From contig NW_001914926.1 in assembly GCF_000208925.1 (NCBI RefSeq), positions 32,506-68,604 of the forward strand: a stretch of 36,099 nt of DNA, written 5' to 3'. Position numbers and translations under genes: made by a program. The number at the start of each line of letters is the position of its first letter. Position 1 is the stretch's first letter. Below the pieces are notes generated by a model. The model was not told the origin of the DNA. It saw nothing but the letters and a program-made list of their open reading frames with translations, and ran no database searches. The DNA comes from Entamoeba histolytica HM-1:IMSS. Its lineage: Eukaryota; Evosea; Mastigamoebida; Endamoebidae. This document shows, in pieces, positions 18,984-27,815 of the stretch.

Positions 18984-19790
18984 TTACTGTAATGAAGACA
19001 TCACAAATACAGATTGTTTTTCTGCTTCTGGAACAGAATTTGTTATTTCATTTATTTTTGTTTGAATTGAGTCAGCAATGTCTTCATTTACATGAATATA
19101 AATCATAGCTACATCGATATATTTCTTTATAACAGCTTTACATGATTCTGCTGGTTCATTGGTAAGTGCGTTTTTAATTTGTTCAATTAAATTTAATTGT
19201 TCTCCTTCAACACAAACAACTAATACCTTTTGGTCTATAAAATGAATAACAAATTGTATTTCTTTTTATTTAAAAACATTATGAAACAAACCTACTTTCT
19301 TTGAAACTGGTTTTTCATTTTTATCTTTACTTTTTGGTGTGAGAACTCGTGAACGAATAGAAAATGGTTGTGATGAAATAGACAATGTATTATTAAGGTC
19401 TAATGATAAAAATAATTGGTCTTTGTGATGATTTCTTGAACTAGAACAATTTGACCTACATCTATCAAATGTAAATACTTGTCTTCCGTTAACAATTTTT
19501 CCTTCAAGAAATTTTTGATTGCTTGAAACACCAACTTCAATAACTTTTCTTCCTTTAGAACAAATAGTACATTCTTTGACTTCATCAGTAGTCCTTACTT
19601 TCAATACTCGCATCCTTAATCCTGCATATAAAATATCTTCAGGTCGAATAGAATTTTGTGATAACCAAAGTGGTGGTGCAGAAAATTCGATTGAGAAAGG
19701 TACGTGTCGAAAGATTGTTTGAGATGACATGTTTAAGACAGCTGTATTTTCATTGAAAGACGTTGAAATTAGTTGTGATTCTCCTGTCAT
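18984..19790 (-). CDS. Two-exon Cys-rich protein, possible beta-sandwich DNA-binding factor
   Basis: Read as complement(join(18984..19234, 19292..19790)), 249 aa. The 57-nt intron 19235-19291 starts GTTTGT and ends TAG. Splicing joins KPVSKKV to DQKVLVVCVEGEQLNLIEQI in frame and the second exon stays open to SSLQ-stop. Without splicing the protein ends after eight further codons. Residues 1-155 look beta-rich and carry CTIC (C74, C77) and DRCRSNCSSSRNHHKD (C111, C115, H121/H122), a plausible zinc site, then PFSIRSRVLTPKSKDK (142-157), a basic segment. The layout is reminiscent of p53/Rel-like DNA-binding folds, but this is only an impression of pattern, not an identified homology. The C-terminal ~90 residues are mixed alpha/beta and could be a regulatory or dimerisation domain. 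The gene model is confident; the function is not. Confidence 0.75.
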
Positions 19791-20016
19791 TTTCTCCTTG
19801 ACTTTTCGATTTCAAGATTTTTTTCACTTTTTTCATTTCAAAATCTTTATTTTTTCTCTTTTTCTTAGATTTTATAGTTCTTTTTCTCCCGTTTATTTCC
19901 ATATTTTTTCAATACACTAACAATTCCTTCTTTTGTTAATTCATTGAAATTACTAATAGTTTTATTTATTTTAGGAATATAAAATTAAGTGATACAAACA
20001 AAAAAAAAATACCTGA

Positions 20017-21603
20017 TTAATTCACCATTATTTGGTTAAAGTCTGTGTCAATAACAACATTCTTAACATGAGAATAAAATTTCTTTACATCCCCAATAAA
20101 TGTTGGTCTCTTTTTCTTCGTTATTTTACCAGCTATGTAAAGGGATAAGAATTCTAAATTCTCATTAACAAGGAAATTTGATGCTTTGAATATAGAATTA
20201 GCAATTGTAATTCTAACATTCATTGATTTAATATTTGGGTGATTGGTAAGATCAAATGTTGTTCCACAAAGTACTGTCAATGCAGTAACACTTTGGGGAA
20301 TGAAGTTGCATTCAGATTTCTTTAATTTTCCAATTTCTAAGTTTTGAATTCCTTCTGCAAGTTGGTTTTTAATAGATGAAATAGTAAGAGATGTGAGGGT
20401 AGTTGGAATACTAAATGTTTTTGGATATTCTCCTATTGACAATGCCTTTAATTGAGTATTAAACACAATGTCATCTTTTTTATCTACTTGATAAAGAACT
20501 AATTTTGTTAATGAAGAAGGACAGTGTAATATTGTTGAAAATGGAATTTCTAAGTCTTCAACATTTAATGGAATTAATTGAATATCACTTGTAGTCATTT
20601 TTTTAATATTTAAATTTGAAATATTTTCAATTATTCTTTCATTTCCAGGAGTTAAAGAATCACTTAAGTCTTCGAAACAAGTACAACTGATAGGTAATTT
20701 TAATTTAAATCCTGGATTGTCAGTTATAACTTTTGTGATTGTTGTTAAATGTTCAAGATTTAAATCATATAAATGTCCTTTTATTTCAAGTGGATAAAAA
20801 TATTTTATATATTCTTTTGCCACTTTATCATTTTCTAAAAAGTTAATAAAATGATTTGCTTGTAATTTTGGAATTATTGGGATAATAAATTTATATTGTA
20901 AAATTTCTTCTTCACTTTCTTTTCCTTCAGTAAATTTATCAGGTAAGGTAATAACATGATTGTACATATGATTAATGCAAACAGGAAGAGATTTTCGGAT
21001 AAGTTCAATTTTTGTAAAGTCTGAATTATTTTTAATTTCGTAACAGATACAAATTTTAACATTTTGAATAGTATTTAGTAAGGTAATAATAGAACTTATG
21101 AGTGTCTTTTCATCAGTCATTAAATCATGTCCAATAATTAGTTGAATGTATTGTAATGAAGGAAAATTTGAGACGTTTTGGATAAATTCAATAAGACTTT
21201 TTGAATTGAATGGTTGTTTTATTATTTCAAGTAATGGCATTGGTCGTTTAAAATTTTGAAGAAGAACACCTCTTCCAACCATTTTAGGACTTGAAATTAT
21301 TTCTGCATCAAAATAGCCATGAGTGATAGAACATTTATTGAACTTTGTAATTTCATTATCATTTAAAAGTGAAAAGTCAAAAGGACACTTGAAATGAATG
21401 ATTTTAGGAAAAAGGGATCTTGCTAAAGAATAATAGTCAATAGGACTTGGAACGGTTGACATATCAATCACAGGATTTGATAAAATAGTTTTGTACAATC
21501 TCATTATTTTCTTATTGACAAATTGAAATGTAATAAGATCTCTTTTGAGGTGGATATATTGAAGGACTTCTTTAATAAATGATTCTTCGAGGATAACAAC
21601 CAT
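20017..21603 (-). CDS. F-box-like / leucine-rich repeat protein
   Basis: 528 aa, single exon, ATG at 21603. The first ~40 residues (LEESFIKEVLQYIHLKRDLITFQFVNKKIMRLYKTI) look like an F-box-like helical module: hydrophobic helix, then LITFxxVNKK matching the L..v.rrw pattern. The rest is made of irregular leucine-rich units, clearest at 330-430 (LNIKKMTTSDIQLIPLNVEDLEIPFS, SLTKLVLYQVDKKDD, LKALSIGEYPK, TLTSLTISSIKN, IQNLEIGKLKK). Such F-box/LRR-like proteins are numerous in amoebae and are thought to recruit substrates to SCF ligases or act as scaffolds. The substrate is unknown here. No signal peptide or membrane segment is seen. The LRR character is moderately sure; the F-box is weak. Confidence 0.72.
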   Translation of the reverse strand: MVVILEESFIKEVLQYIHLKRDLITFQFVNKKIMRLYKTILSNPVIDMSTVPSPIDYYSLARSLFPKIIHFKCPFDFSLLNDNEITKFNKCSITHGYFDAEIISSPKMVGRGVLLQNFKRPMPLLEIIKQPFNSKSLIEFIQNVSNFPSLQYIQLIIGHDLMTDEKTLISSIITLLNTIQNVKICICYEIKNNSDFTKIELIRKSLPVCINHMYNHVITLPDKFTEGKESEEEILQYKFIIPIIPKLQANHFINFLENDKVAKEYIKYFYPLEIKGHLYDLNLEHLTTITKVITDNPGFKLKLPISCTCFEDLSDSLTPGNERIIENISNLNIKKMTTSDIQLIPLNVEDLEIPFSTILHCPSSLTKLVLYQVDKKDDIVFNTQLKALSIGEYPKTFSIPTTLTSLTISSIKNQLAEGIQNLEIGKLKKSECNFIPQSVTALTVLCGTTFDLTNHPNIKSMNVRITIANSIFKASNFLVNENLEFLSLYIAGKITKKKRPTFIGDVKKFYSHVKNVVIDTDFNQIMVN

Positions 21604-22199
21604 AAACCACGCTTTTTAGTTCTAAAGACTTTTTTTCTCATATATTTTTAATTTTTGTATCTTTTACATTTCTAAGAAATACAATATAATCTTTTGTTTT
21701 TTTCAATTATTAATTGAAATTTATTTTTGTTAAAAGGCTATTTAATAAATCCTGAGGTAATTATTTTTGTGAATATAGGAATAAAAAAAATAGTCACAAC
21801 AAGAAGTTTTTGAAGGTTGTTGATGAAGAGAATTAGTCTTAGTTAAATAATAGAGAAGTGATTCATTGTCTTAAAACACAACTAAAAATAATTTTTTTAA
21901 TATTATTTTATAATCCAGTATTTAAAATATATAATAAACTACAAATATTCAAACAGTAATTAATCAAGTAATACTTTGTACTTGCCAATTACAGTCATTC
22001 TTAAATACAGTAAAATTCTATGAACTAACAAGATGTATTTATAAAGAAAAATACTAAAATGAAATAAATTCCATTGTAATTAAACCATTAAGAAAGAGTA
22101 TTGAAATATTATAATAGTGAGAAGATTCAAAACACTAGATAGAATCAAAAAAGAAAGGATTTGTTGATAATACTGAAAAGACATTAAAAAGCGTTTAGT
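21604..22199. other. Intergenic, possible relic TATA element
   Basis: About 600 A/T-rich bases between the divergent F-box/LRR-like gene and the TLDc pseudogene. GTATTTAAA at 21919-21927 matches the core of the Entamoeba TATA-like element GTATTTAAA(G/C) on the plus strand and may be the old promoter of the pseudogene. No gene is seen. Confidence 0.4.
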
Positions 22200-23020
22200 T
22201 AATTGATCCAGAATGAATGAAAAATAAGGAAGATATAATGAATAAAAAACTTGAAACGATTAATGAATTAAAAAAGAGAGAGTAAAGTAAACATAATTGA
22301 AGAAATGTGAAAGAAATTAAATGAAGACAAAATCAAGTATGAATCTTTAAAGAAACAGAATAAAATCAAAATAGAAAAAAACTTGAGGGAAATAAAAAGA
22401 GCAATAGAGATAATACCATTTCACTTTATAAATGTCTTACTTTTATATTCAAAAAAATAATAAACTTAAGAACATAGAAGAAAGTATTTTGAGACATAAC
22501 TTTGATATTGATAATGATAATATTATGCCTTTAAGTAGAGAGTGTATGAGTCAAGACAATATAAAGAAACTAATATAGAAATGACTTTTTCATGCTTCTT
22601 TCATGTTTAAACAAGTCAGATTTGATAATGACCAAAATGAATGGATTAAAAGAAATTGTATTTTTAATAAAAAAATATTGAGTATAATAGTCTTTCATTT
22701 ATCATTATAGATACTAATAAAAATAAAGTTAATGAATTTATTTATCAAAACATCAATACAGAAAATCTTACATCAATGACCCTCAATCTTTTTTTTGTTC
22801 ATTATTCAAATCAATAATAAAACAGAATGTAATAAGTTGAATATCACTAACTAACAATATATATTTTATTTGACTTGATTAAAAACAAAACGATTATTTA
22901 CTTTTGGGTTCGGGAGATATGACATTAATGTTAAGAAAAAAGGAGAAGAAGAAAGTACATATCATCAGCATATGTACCAATATAATGATTATTCTTTATG
23001 TAAAAGTTGTCATTTTACAT
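22200..23020 (+). pseudogene. TLDc-domain protein pseudogene
   Basis: Frames broken by stops and shifts align end to end with the intact TLDc protein at 10924-11949. 22200-22430 is Lys/Glu-rich, like its coiled coil. Then come VRFDNDQNEW-KRNCIFNKKI (parallel to VVFDSKTDEWDKDTSVFDKNI), DTNKNKVNEFIYQNIN (parallel to DTEGNRFGGYINSYIN), LFFCSLFKS (parallel to AFVFSLESK), LFTFGFGRYDINV (parallel to LFGFGKDNESGYDIGV) and STYHQHMYQYNDYSL (parallel to ISYCHQHSYDYNSL). TAG/TGA stops interrupt at the strand ends (for example after FHLSL and after QNVIS), and more than one frame is needed. It differs a lot from the 10924 gene, so it derives from another family member and not a recent duplicate. The N-terminal boundary is approximate. 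Confidence 0.78.
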
Positions 23021-23333
23021 TAACACATTGAGGAATGGTGGTTTTCTTAAATTTTCAATTACAAGTCATTTAAGAAGTGTGTTTATAATCAAAAAAAATA
23101 TAGTTGGATATACTATCGCTTTAGAAGGAGATGTTTTTAAATTTTATTTTTATTGGTCATTAAATATTTTGGTCTATTACCAAAAAGAAATGATAAAACA
23201 TTAGACTTTTGTTACTTTAATAACAGTCGTTTATTCACAAGTTTTGGATAATTTAATTCACTCCTTTTTTGGTTCACAAAAAATTCCTTTTCACATTTGG
23301 TTTTAAATTGTTTTATCACAAACCTTTCTCTTG

Positions 23334-24140
23334 TTAAACCACATATTATATATGGATGATTTAAAAATATTGACTAATAGTCTCGATGAAATGGAAAAAG
23401 CACACAAATTAACTAAAGAAATATTTAATGCAATATGATTAAAAATTAATGTAGAAAAGAGTGGGATAATGACTAATATTAATAGTCAAATAAATGGTGA
23501 ATTAGCTGAATTACCAAGAGTAACTAATGATAATCCTTATAAATATCTTTGTATTGAAATAGGAGATAAAGTAAATATTAATAAATATTGTACAAGAATA
23601 TTAAATGATGTATCTTCTATTCTATCATCACTAAACACTATGAAATATAGCATTCTCAATACAATAAGAAAGATTAATAGTGATATAATCTCCAAATTAA
23701 GATATGGATTTTGTATTGTCAAATGGAAACTATGAGAGTTGGAGAATATAGATAAACAAATAAGAAAATCATTAATACAACTCCAATTATACAGTAGAAA
23801 TATTCCCAAAAGTATGCTATTTGTTAAAATAAATGAATTGGGAATAGGATTAATGTCAGCAAGAGATGAATATGGTAAAGAATTACTAAGAATATATTTA
23901 AAATATAAATATCAAGCACAGAAATAGGAGAAATGATAGAATCAATAAAAGAAAATCCAAATTGAATAATTAAAAGAATGAAGAAAGCATTTGGTAAGAA
24001 GATTAATTTTAATGAATTAATGAATATAATTAAATGAAAGAAAACACAATGTAAAGGAAGTATTTGAATGTGTAGCTAATGAATTAAATGAAAGATATTT
24101 AAATGAATGGAAAGAAAAGAAATGTGGTGAATATATAAGA
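23334..24140 (+). mobile_element. LINE copy 2, fragment truncated at both ends
   Basis: About 807 bases homologous to copy 1 from 1189 to about 2001. The similarity starts at GTTAAACCACATATT, just before the RT motif C (YMDD, intact here as LYMDDLK), and stops abruptly after GAATATATAAGA at 24140, before the CCHC and endonuclease regions. Over 1381-1500 versus 23525-23644 there are 7 differences in 120 bases, several in third positions. It has its own lesions: a TGA for GGA near 23437, Gly to Cys (ctt ggt to ctt tgt), a TGA near 23733-23735 and a 5-base deletion near 24030. Gly codons mutated to stops in copy 1 near 1696 are still intact here. No target-site duplication was recognised. Confidence 0.88.
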
Positions 24141-24552
24141 AATACAAATTGTTATTAACTAAAGTAATACATATACAATCAATAATTTAAATTATTAAAA
24201 TAATTATATACAATTTAAAATTATATAATAAAAATAACAATAAAAAAACATGAAATATATAGTAATTTATATTATATACTATAATAACCTATTAATATAA
24301 AAACATTCTAAAAGGAGCAATGGTATAAATGAAACATACGGAGAGATAAAAAAGGTATTAAATTTCATTGACATGAATGTCATAAATCTTTAAGACACAA
24401 ACGCATGTATTAATTACCTTTTTTAAAACTATTAATACTTTGAAGTAATATTTTGAAGTTATAAAAAGGCAATAAGTTGAAGATAAATTGAATTAATGAT
24501 GTTATATAAAACAAATAAAATAAAAAGAGAAAAACTACCAACTAAATAACAA
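24141..24552. other. Intergenic / promoter of the BTB-bromodomain gene
   Basis: 412 A/T-rich bases. TTGAAGTAATATTTTGAAGTTA (24438 region) contains a short direct repeat TTTGAAGTaat/TTTGAAGTtat. TTATATAAAAC near 24500 is a possible TATA-like element about 50 bases before the ATG. No gene is seen. Confidence 0.4.
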
Positions 24553-25737
24553 ATGTTTGGTCTTGCAGAAGACATACAACAAGGGAAAATCTCAATATCA
24601 AATCTTCACCTACGAGATGTTGAAGATATAACAATGAATGAAGAAACAGTTAACACATTTTTTAAAGAATTATATGAATCAGGAGATGGTGATTATTCAT
24701 TTGAAGGAGACAAAGAAATGAAAGTATATAAATTTATTTTATCAACGCGATGTTCATATTTTTATCAATACTTTAGTTTAGAAAAACAACCAACGATTGA
24801 ATTAAATAAAGAAACATTAAAAGGATTTATTACATGGTGTTATACAAATAAAATTGAAATGGAAATGAAAGAATGTTTAGAATTACTTCATTTTATTCAA
24901 AAGAATTGGATTAATGAACCAATTAGTAGTATATTTTATTGTATTATTAAAAGAATTAAAAATGACTTTGAAGCAAATATATATGATAATTGGGCATTAG
25001 TAGAAGAATTCTTTTTAAATGAAGCACATAGAAGATATTATGAAGATTATTTTAAAAGTTTAAGTCAACTTTGTTTAAAAGAAATAATAAATAAAAAAGA
25101 TTATTCATTTGTAGGAAAGATATTACCATATGTATTACTTTCAATGAATAAACATATTGAAATTATAAAAGAAAAAAAGAATATTGAAAAGAAAAAGAAA
25201 ACAAAAAAAAATATAACAAAACCAATTGAAACAGATTTAACAGTTACTCTTCTTCATCAAGAAAAAAAACCAAAAAAATTAAATACTAAAGAATTGTTAG
25301 AAACAAATGTTCATAAAGAAAAAAAATTATCGAAAAAAGAAATTTCTAATGGTATTGAAGATGAATTATTAATTTCTTCAAATCGTCTTGATACTCAATT
25401 CCCTTTAAATAGTCAAAACACTTCTTTGATTAATAAACTTCTTTCTTCTTTATTAAGAAATAAAGCATCATTCGCATTTAAAGAACCAGTTGACCCTCAA
25501 TTAACAGGTGCAATTAATTATTTTGATATTATTAAACATCCAATGGACCTTGGAACAATAAAAAATAAATTAAAAGATAAAACTTATAAAAATGTAAATG
25601 AAGTACTTTCTGATATTGATTTAGTTTGGAATAATGCATTTAAATATAATGCCCCTAATTCTGAAGTTTGGAATCTTGCTAAAACAATGTCAGATGCATA
25701 TGAAAAGAAACTATCAACAATGAAATTTTCTATTTAA
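24553..25737 (+). CDS. BTB/POZ-like plus bromodomain protein
   Basis: 394 aa, single exon. Residues ~45-120 resemble a BTB/POZ fold: DYSFEGDKEMKVYKFILSTRCSYFYQYF (F...D.....HK.iL..rS.yF..mf), then TIELNKETLKGFITWCYTNKIEM, the beta strand plus helix with the 'YtG'-like turn. Residues ~120-200 are helical, possibly a BACK-like extension. A Lys-rich linker (205-265, KKKKTKKNITK) may serve for nuclear import. Residues ~294-390 are a canonical bromodomain with F-A-F-KEPVDP, YFDIIKHPMDLGTIKNKL, DIDLVWNNAFKYNAPNSEV and the acetyl-lysine-binding Asn (YN, N366). The protein should read acetylated chromatin and oligomerise or recruit partners through BTB. A single polypeptide with BTB and bromodomain is unusual. 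The bromodomain is very confident, the BTB call moderate. Confidence 0.9.
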   Translation: MFGLAEDIQQGKISISNLHLRDVEDITMNEETVNTFFKELYESGDGDYSFEGDKEMKVYKFILSTRCSYFYQYFSLEKQPTIELNKETLKGFITWCYTNKIEMEMKECLELLHFIQKNWINEPISSIFYCIIKRIKNDFEANIYDNWALVEEFFLNEAHRRYYEDYFKSLSQLCLKEIINKKDYSFVGKILPYVLLSMNKHIEIIKEKKNIEKKKKTKKNITKPIETDLTVTLLHQEKKPKKLNTKELLETNVHKEKKLSKKEISNGIEDELLISSNRLDTQFPLNSQNTSLINKLLSSLLRNKASFAFKEPVDPQLTGAINYFDIIKHPMDLGTIKNKLKDKTYKNVNEVLSDIDLVWNNAFKYNAPNSEVWNLAKTMSDAYEKKLSTMKFSI

Positions 25738-26918
25738 AGTATTTTAATTGAAACTTTTTTTTTTCATTAAAAATTAAATATTTCTTGGTTTATCAGACAT
25801 TCTTTGTCTTGAGTTACTTAATGGAAATTTACATAAAATTGATATATAAATGTTTTTTTTTATTTGTCAAATTCATTCTATCCCCTTCAGTATGGAAACA
25901 CTGAAATATTTGAAGTAATGTTTGAAGTAATAATAAATTATTGACTCAATTTACAAGACAAATAGTCAATTGTTTCTGTGTATGAAGAAGTAGCTCCTTG
26001 AATAAACATTTCAAAATAACATCAAGAAAAAAATAAGAAATATTACACTCTAATATTACTTTAACTGTTTCAGCAAAGTTACTCTTAAACGATATCACAT
26101 CATCCAATTATGTAGCATGTGTAGGCAATTTGCCAGTAAAATAGTACATCATGTTCTCAGATATGATGGTAGTATTATAAACCACGTTTCAAAACCTTTT
26201 TTTAATGTTTTAATGAAGTGATACAATAGAGAATAAATCTTAAATGTTTTTCATAATGTCTTGATAGTAATAAGCTATACAAATTCATGACTTCATAGTA
26301 AAAGGATAAAACCATAATCATTTTGTCACTAAAAATGGTTATGCTTAATAATTACAACCAAATGTGAGTAATTCCAAATCCAAAAGTAATTTTTAATTCA
26401 ACTAAACGATTTGACAGTTCAGTGCATGGAAAGAGATGTACTCTTAAAGCTTTGATGATGAGTAATAGAAAAATAGTCATATAAGACATTTTGTCAGGAA
26501 TAGTTGGTTAAGTAAATATAATTTACATTCTTTTATGAGACTTCATTCAAATAGGGGATTGTCACAACGTCTTTTGATGTACAACTCAACCTTGCCTTTG
26601 AAGGAATATTTCTTTTTTGTCGAGAAACACTAACTTTAAGTTTTTTCTTGTTGGTTCTTTGGACATCCTGTTTGATTAAGTCATCCAAATTAATGAATTT
26701 ACTTTTTCCATCGTTAGATTAACTAAAGAAGACAGTGCTGTCTTTCTTTCAAGATGTATTTCTTTTGTAAAAATAACGAAAACAATTAATTAAGTACTGA
26801 CAAAATTGATTTCTATTATTCTTTGCTCAGGAGAGAGACTAATCCCATCTCTTCGCTGTTAAAATAAATAAAAATACTAAAAATAAAAATAAAAAGAAAA
26901 ATTTTTTTTTATATTCAA
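25738..26918. other. Intergenic with decayed coding sequence
   Basis: About 1.2 kb, less monotonous than other spacers here. TTTTAATTG right after the bromodomain stop fits a UAAUU polyadenylation signal. 26353-26718 carries protein-like minus-strand frames (separate entry). 25900-26350 on the minus strand also reads in places like broken coding sequence (for example TILLANCLHMLHNW). The last 60 bases are A-rich with an A/T homopolymer just before the 26919 ATG. Confidence 0.5.
26353..26718 (-). pseudogene. Decayed gene remnant, unknown family
   Basis: Minus-strand frame 26718-26536 is open for 61 codons without an ATG and reads as real protein: KFINLDDLIKQDVQRTNKKK, then basic VSRQKRNIPSKARL, then DVVTIPYLNEVS and a stop. 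In another frame, down to about 26353, it continues PTIPDKMSYMTIFLLLIIKA, LFPCTELSNRLVEL, ITFGFGITHIWL before a TAA. Codon use and composition are coding-like, unlike the surrounding spacer. I cannot assign a family. LDDLIKQ superficially resembles the UAP56-binding motif of mRNA-export adaptors, which is a weak hint only. It could also be a spliced exon of an unrecognised gene, but I found no GTTTGT/TAG pair joining the two frames. Confidence 0.45.
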
Positions 26919-27773
26919 ATGAAAAAAATTTCATATGAATATCAACCAATACAAATTAATTCTTTTTCTATTAGTGGAAATCTTCCTATTGGGACTTTAA
27001 TAATTAATAATGAAGAAATGATAGAATTAGAAAGACAAGGGAATGGTATTATAAAACAAATTACTCTTGAAATAACATTAGAAGAAAGTTGTAATGGTAA
27101 AGAAATTTTTTTTGATTTTAAAAAAGGAAAAATAGAAACAAAACAAAATGAAAGAAATGAAAAAATACTTATAGAAAAAGGAGTAAAACAAGGAGATATT
27201 ATAAAAATTAAAAAATTTATTACAACATATTATTTTATGATTGAAATTAAACCATCACCGCAATTTGTTATTGAAGGAGATATTGTTTATACTTCAGTAT
27301 TTACTTTAGAAGATAATAATTATTCAATTTTATTACCAAATGGAAATATTAAACAATTACATTTACCTAATATAACACAAAATTCTCTTGTTATATTAAA
27401 AGAATGTGGAATATTTTTAAAAAATAAACATCGTTATGGAGATCTTTATGTAAATTTTTTACAATACAAAAATATGCAAATTTTTACAACATTAGAAGAA
27501 TATAATCTTAATTATTCTTTTAGAACTTCTTTAGAACCTCTTAACAAAACACCTACAACTTTTATTTCTATTCAAAAAAATGAATTATTAACATATCAAC
27601 CAATTTTAATTTTAAGAGAAATAGAAGATGATAATTCATTTCTTATAAAATATAAAAAAGTGTATTTAATACCAAATTACTCACAAACACCTTATTATGT
27701 CTGTTTTAAAAATGATGGAAATAAATCAATAAATATGTTACAAGGTGATATTGTCTTTAAAGTTATTCTTTAA
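26919..27773 (+). CDS. J-less Hsp40 (DnaJ C-terminal domain) protein
   Basis: 284 aa, single exon. Residues ~46-125 match CTD I of Hsp40: ITLEITLEESCNGKE (I/V-x-L-x-x-L-E-E-x-x-x-G), then IEKGVKQGDIIKIK and MIEIKPSPQFVIEGDIVYT. Residues ~125-184 match CTD II: ILLPNGNIKQLHLPN, LVILKECGIFLKNKHRYGDLYVNF, ending in the hallmark GDLYV. CTDs bind client polypeptides and dimerise. The J domain (HPD) that activates Hsp70 is absent, as is the Gly/Phe linker. The upstream 40 bases are A/T leader, with no intron signal that could add one. The last ~100 residues are beta-rich and unassigned. It may act as a holdase or modulate a partner Hsp40. Extremely A-rich, codon-biased sequence like its neighbours. 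Confidence 0.85.
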   Translation: MKKISYEYQPIQINSFSISGNLPIGTLIINNEEMIELERQGNGIIKQITLEITLEESCNGKEIFFDFKKGKIETKQNERNEKILIEKGVKQGDIIKIKKFITTYYFMIEIKPSPQFVIEGDIVYTSVFTLEDNNYSILLPNGNIKQLHLPNITQNSLVILKECGIFLKNKHRYGDLYVNFLQYKNMQIFTTLEEYNLNYSFRTSLEPLNKTPTTFISIQKNELLTYQPILILREIEDDNSFLIKYKKVYLIPNYSQTPYYVCFKNDGNKSINMLQGDIVFKVIL

Positions 27774-27791
27774 TATTCTTAAATAAAAAGT

Positions 27792-27815
27792 AAAAAAAAA
27801 ATTAATTTTTTTTTT
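27792..27815. terminator. Perfect A/T palindrome between convergent genes
   Basis: A10-TTAA-T10, a perfect 24-bp palindrome in the 40-bp gap between the convergent J-less Hsp40 and ABM genes. It contains TTAATTT on both strands, matching the Entamoeba UAAUU polyadenylation signal followed by a T run. It overlaps the last two bases of the ABM stop codon. A shared bidirectional 3'-end signal is inferred. Confidence 0.5.

Noticed and set aside
22905..22920. GGTTCGGGAG resembling a tRNA T-loop
   Set aside because: No acceptor stem or anticodon arm around it, and the bases are explained by the GFG codons of the TLDc pseudogene.
23007..23204. 65-codon frame starting MSFYINTLRNGG
   Set aside because: Its start overlaps the end of the TLDc pseudogene in another frame and it has no family. 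I treat it as part of the decayed region.
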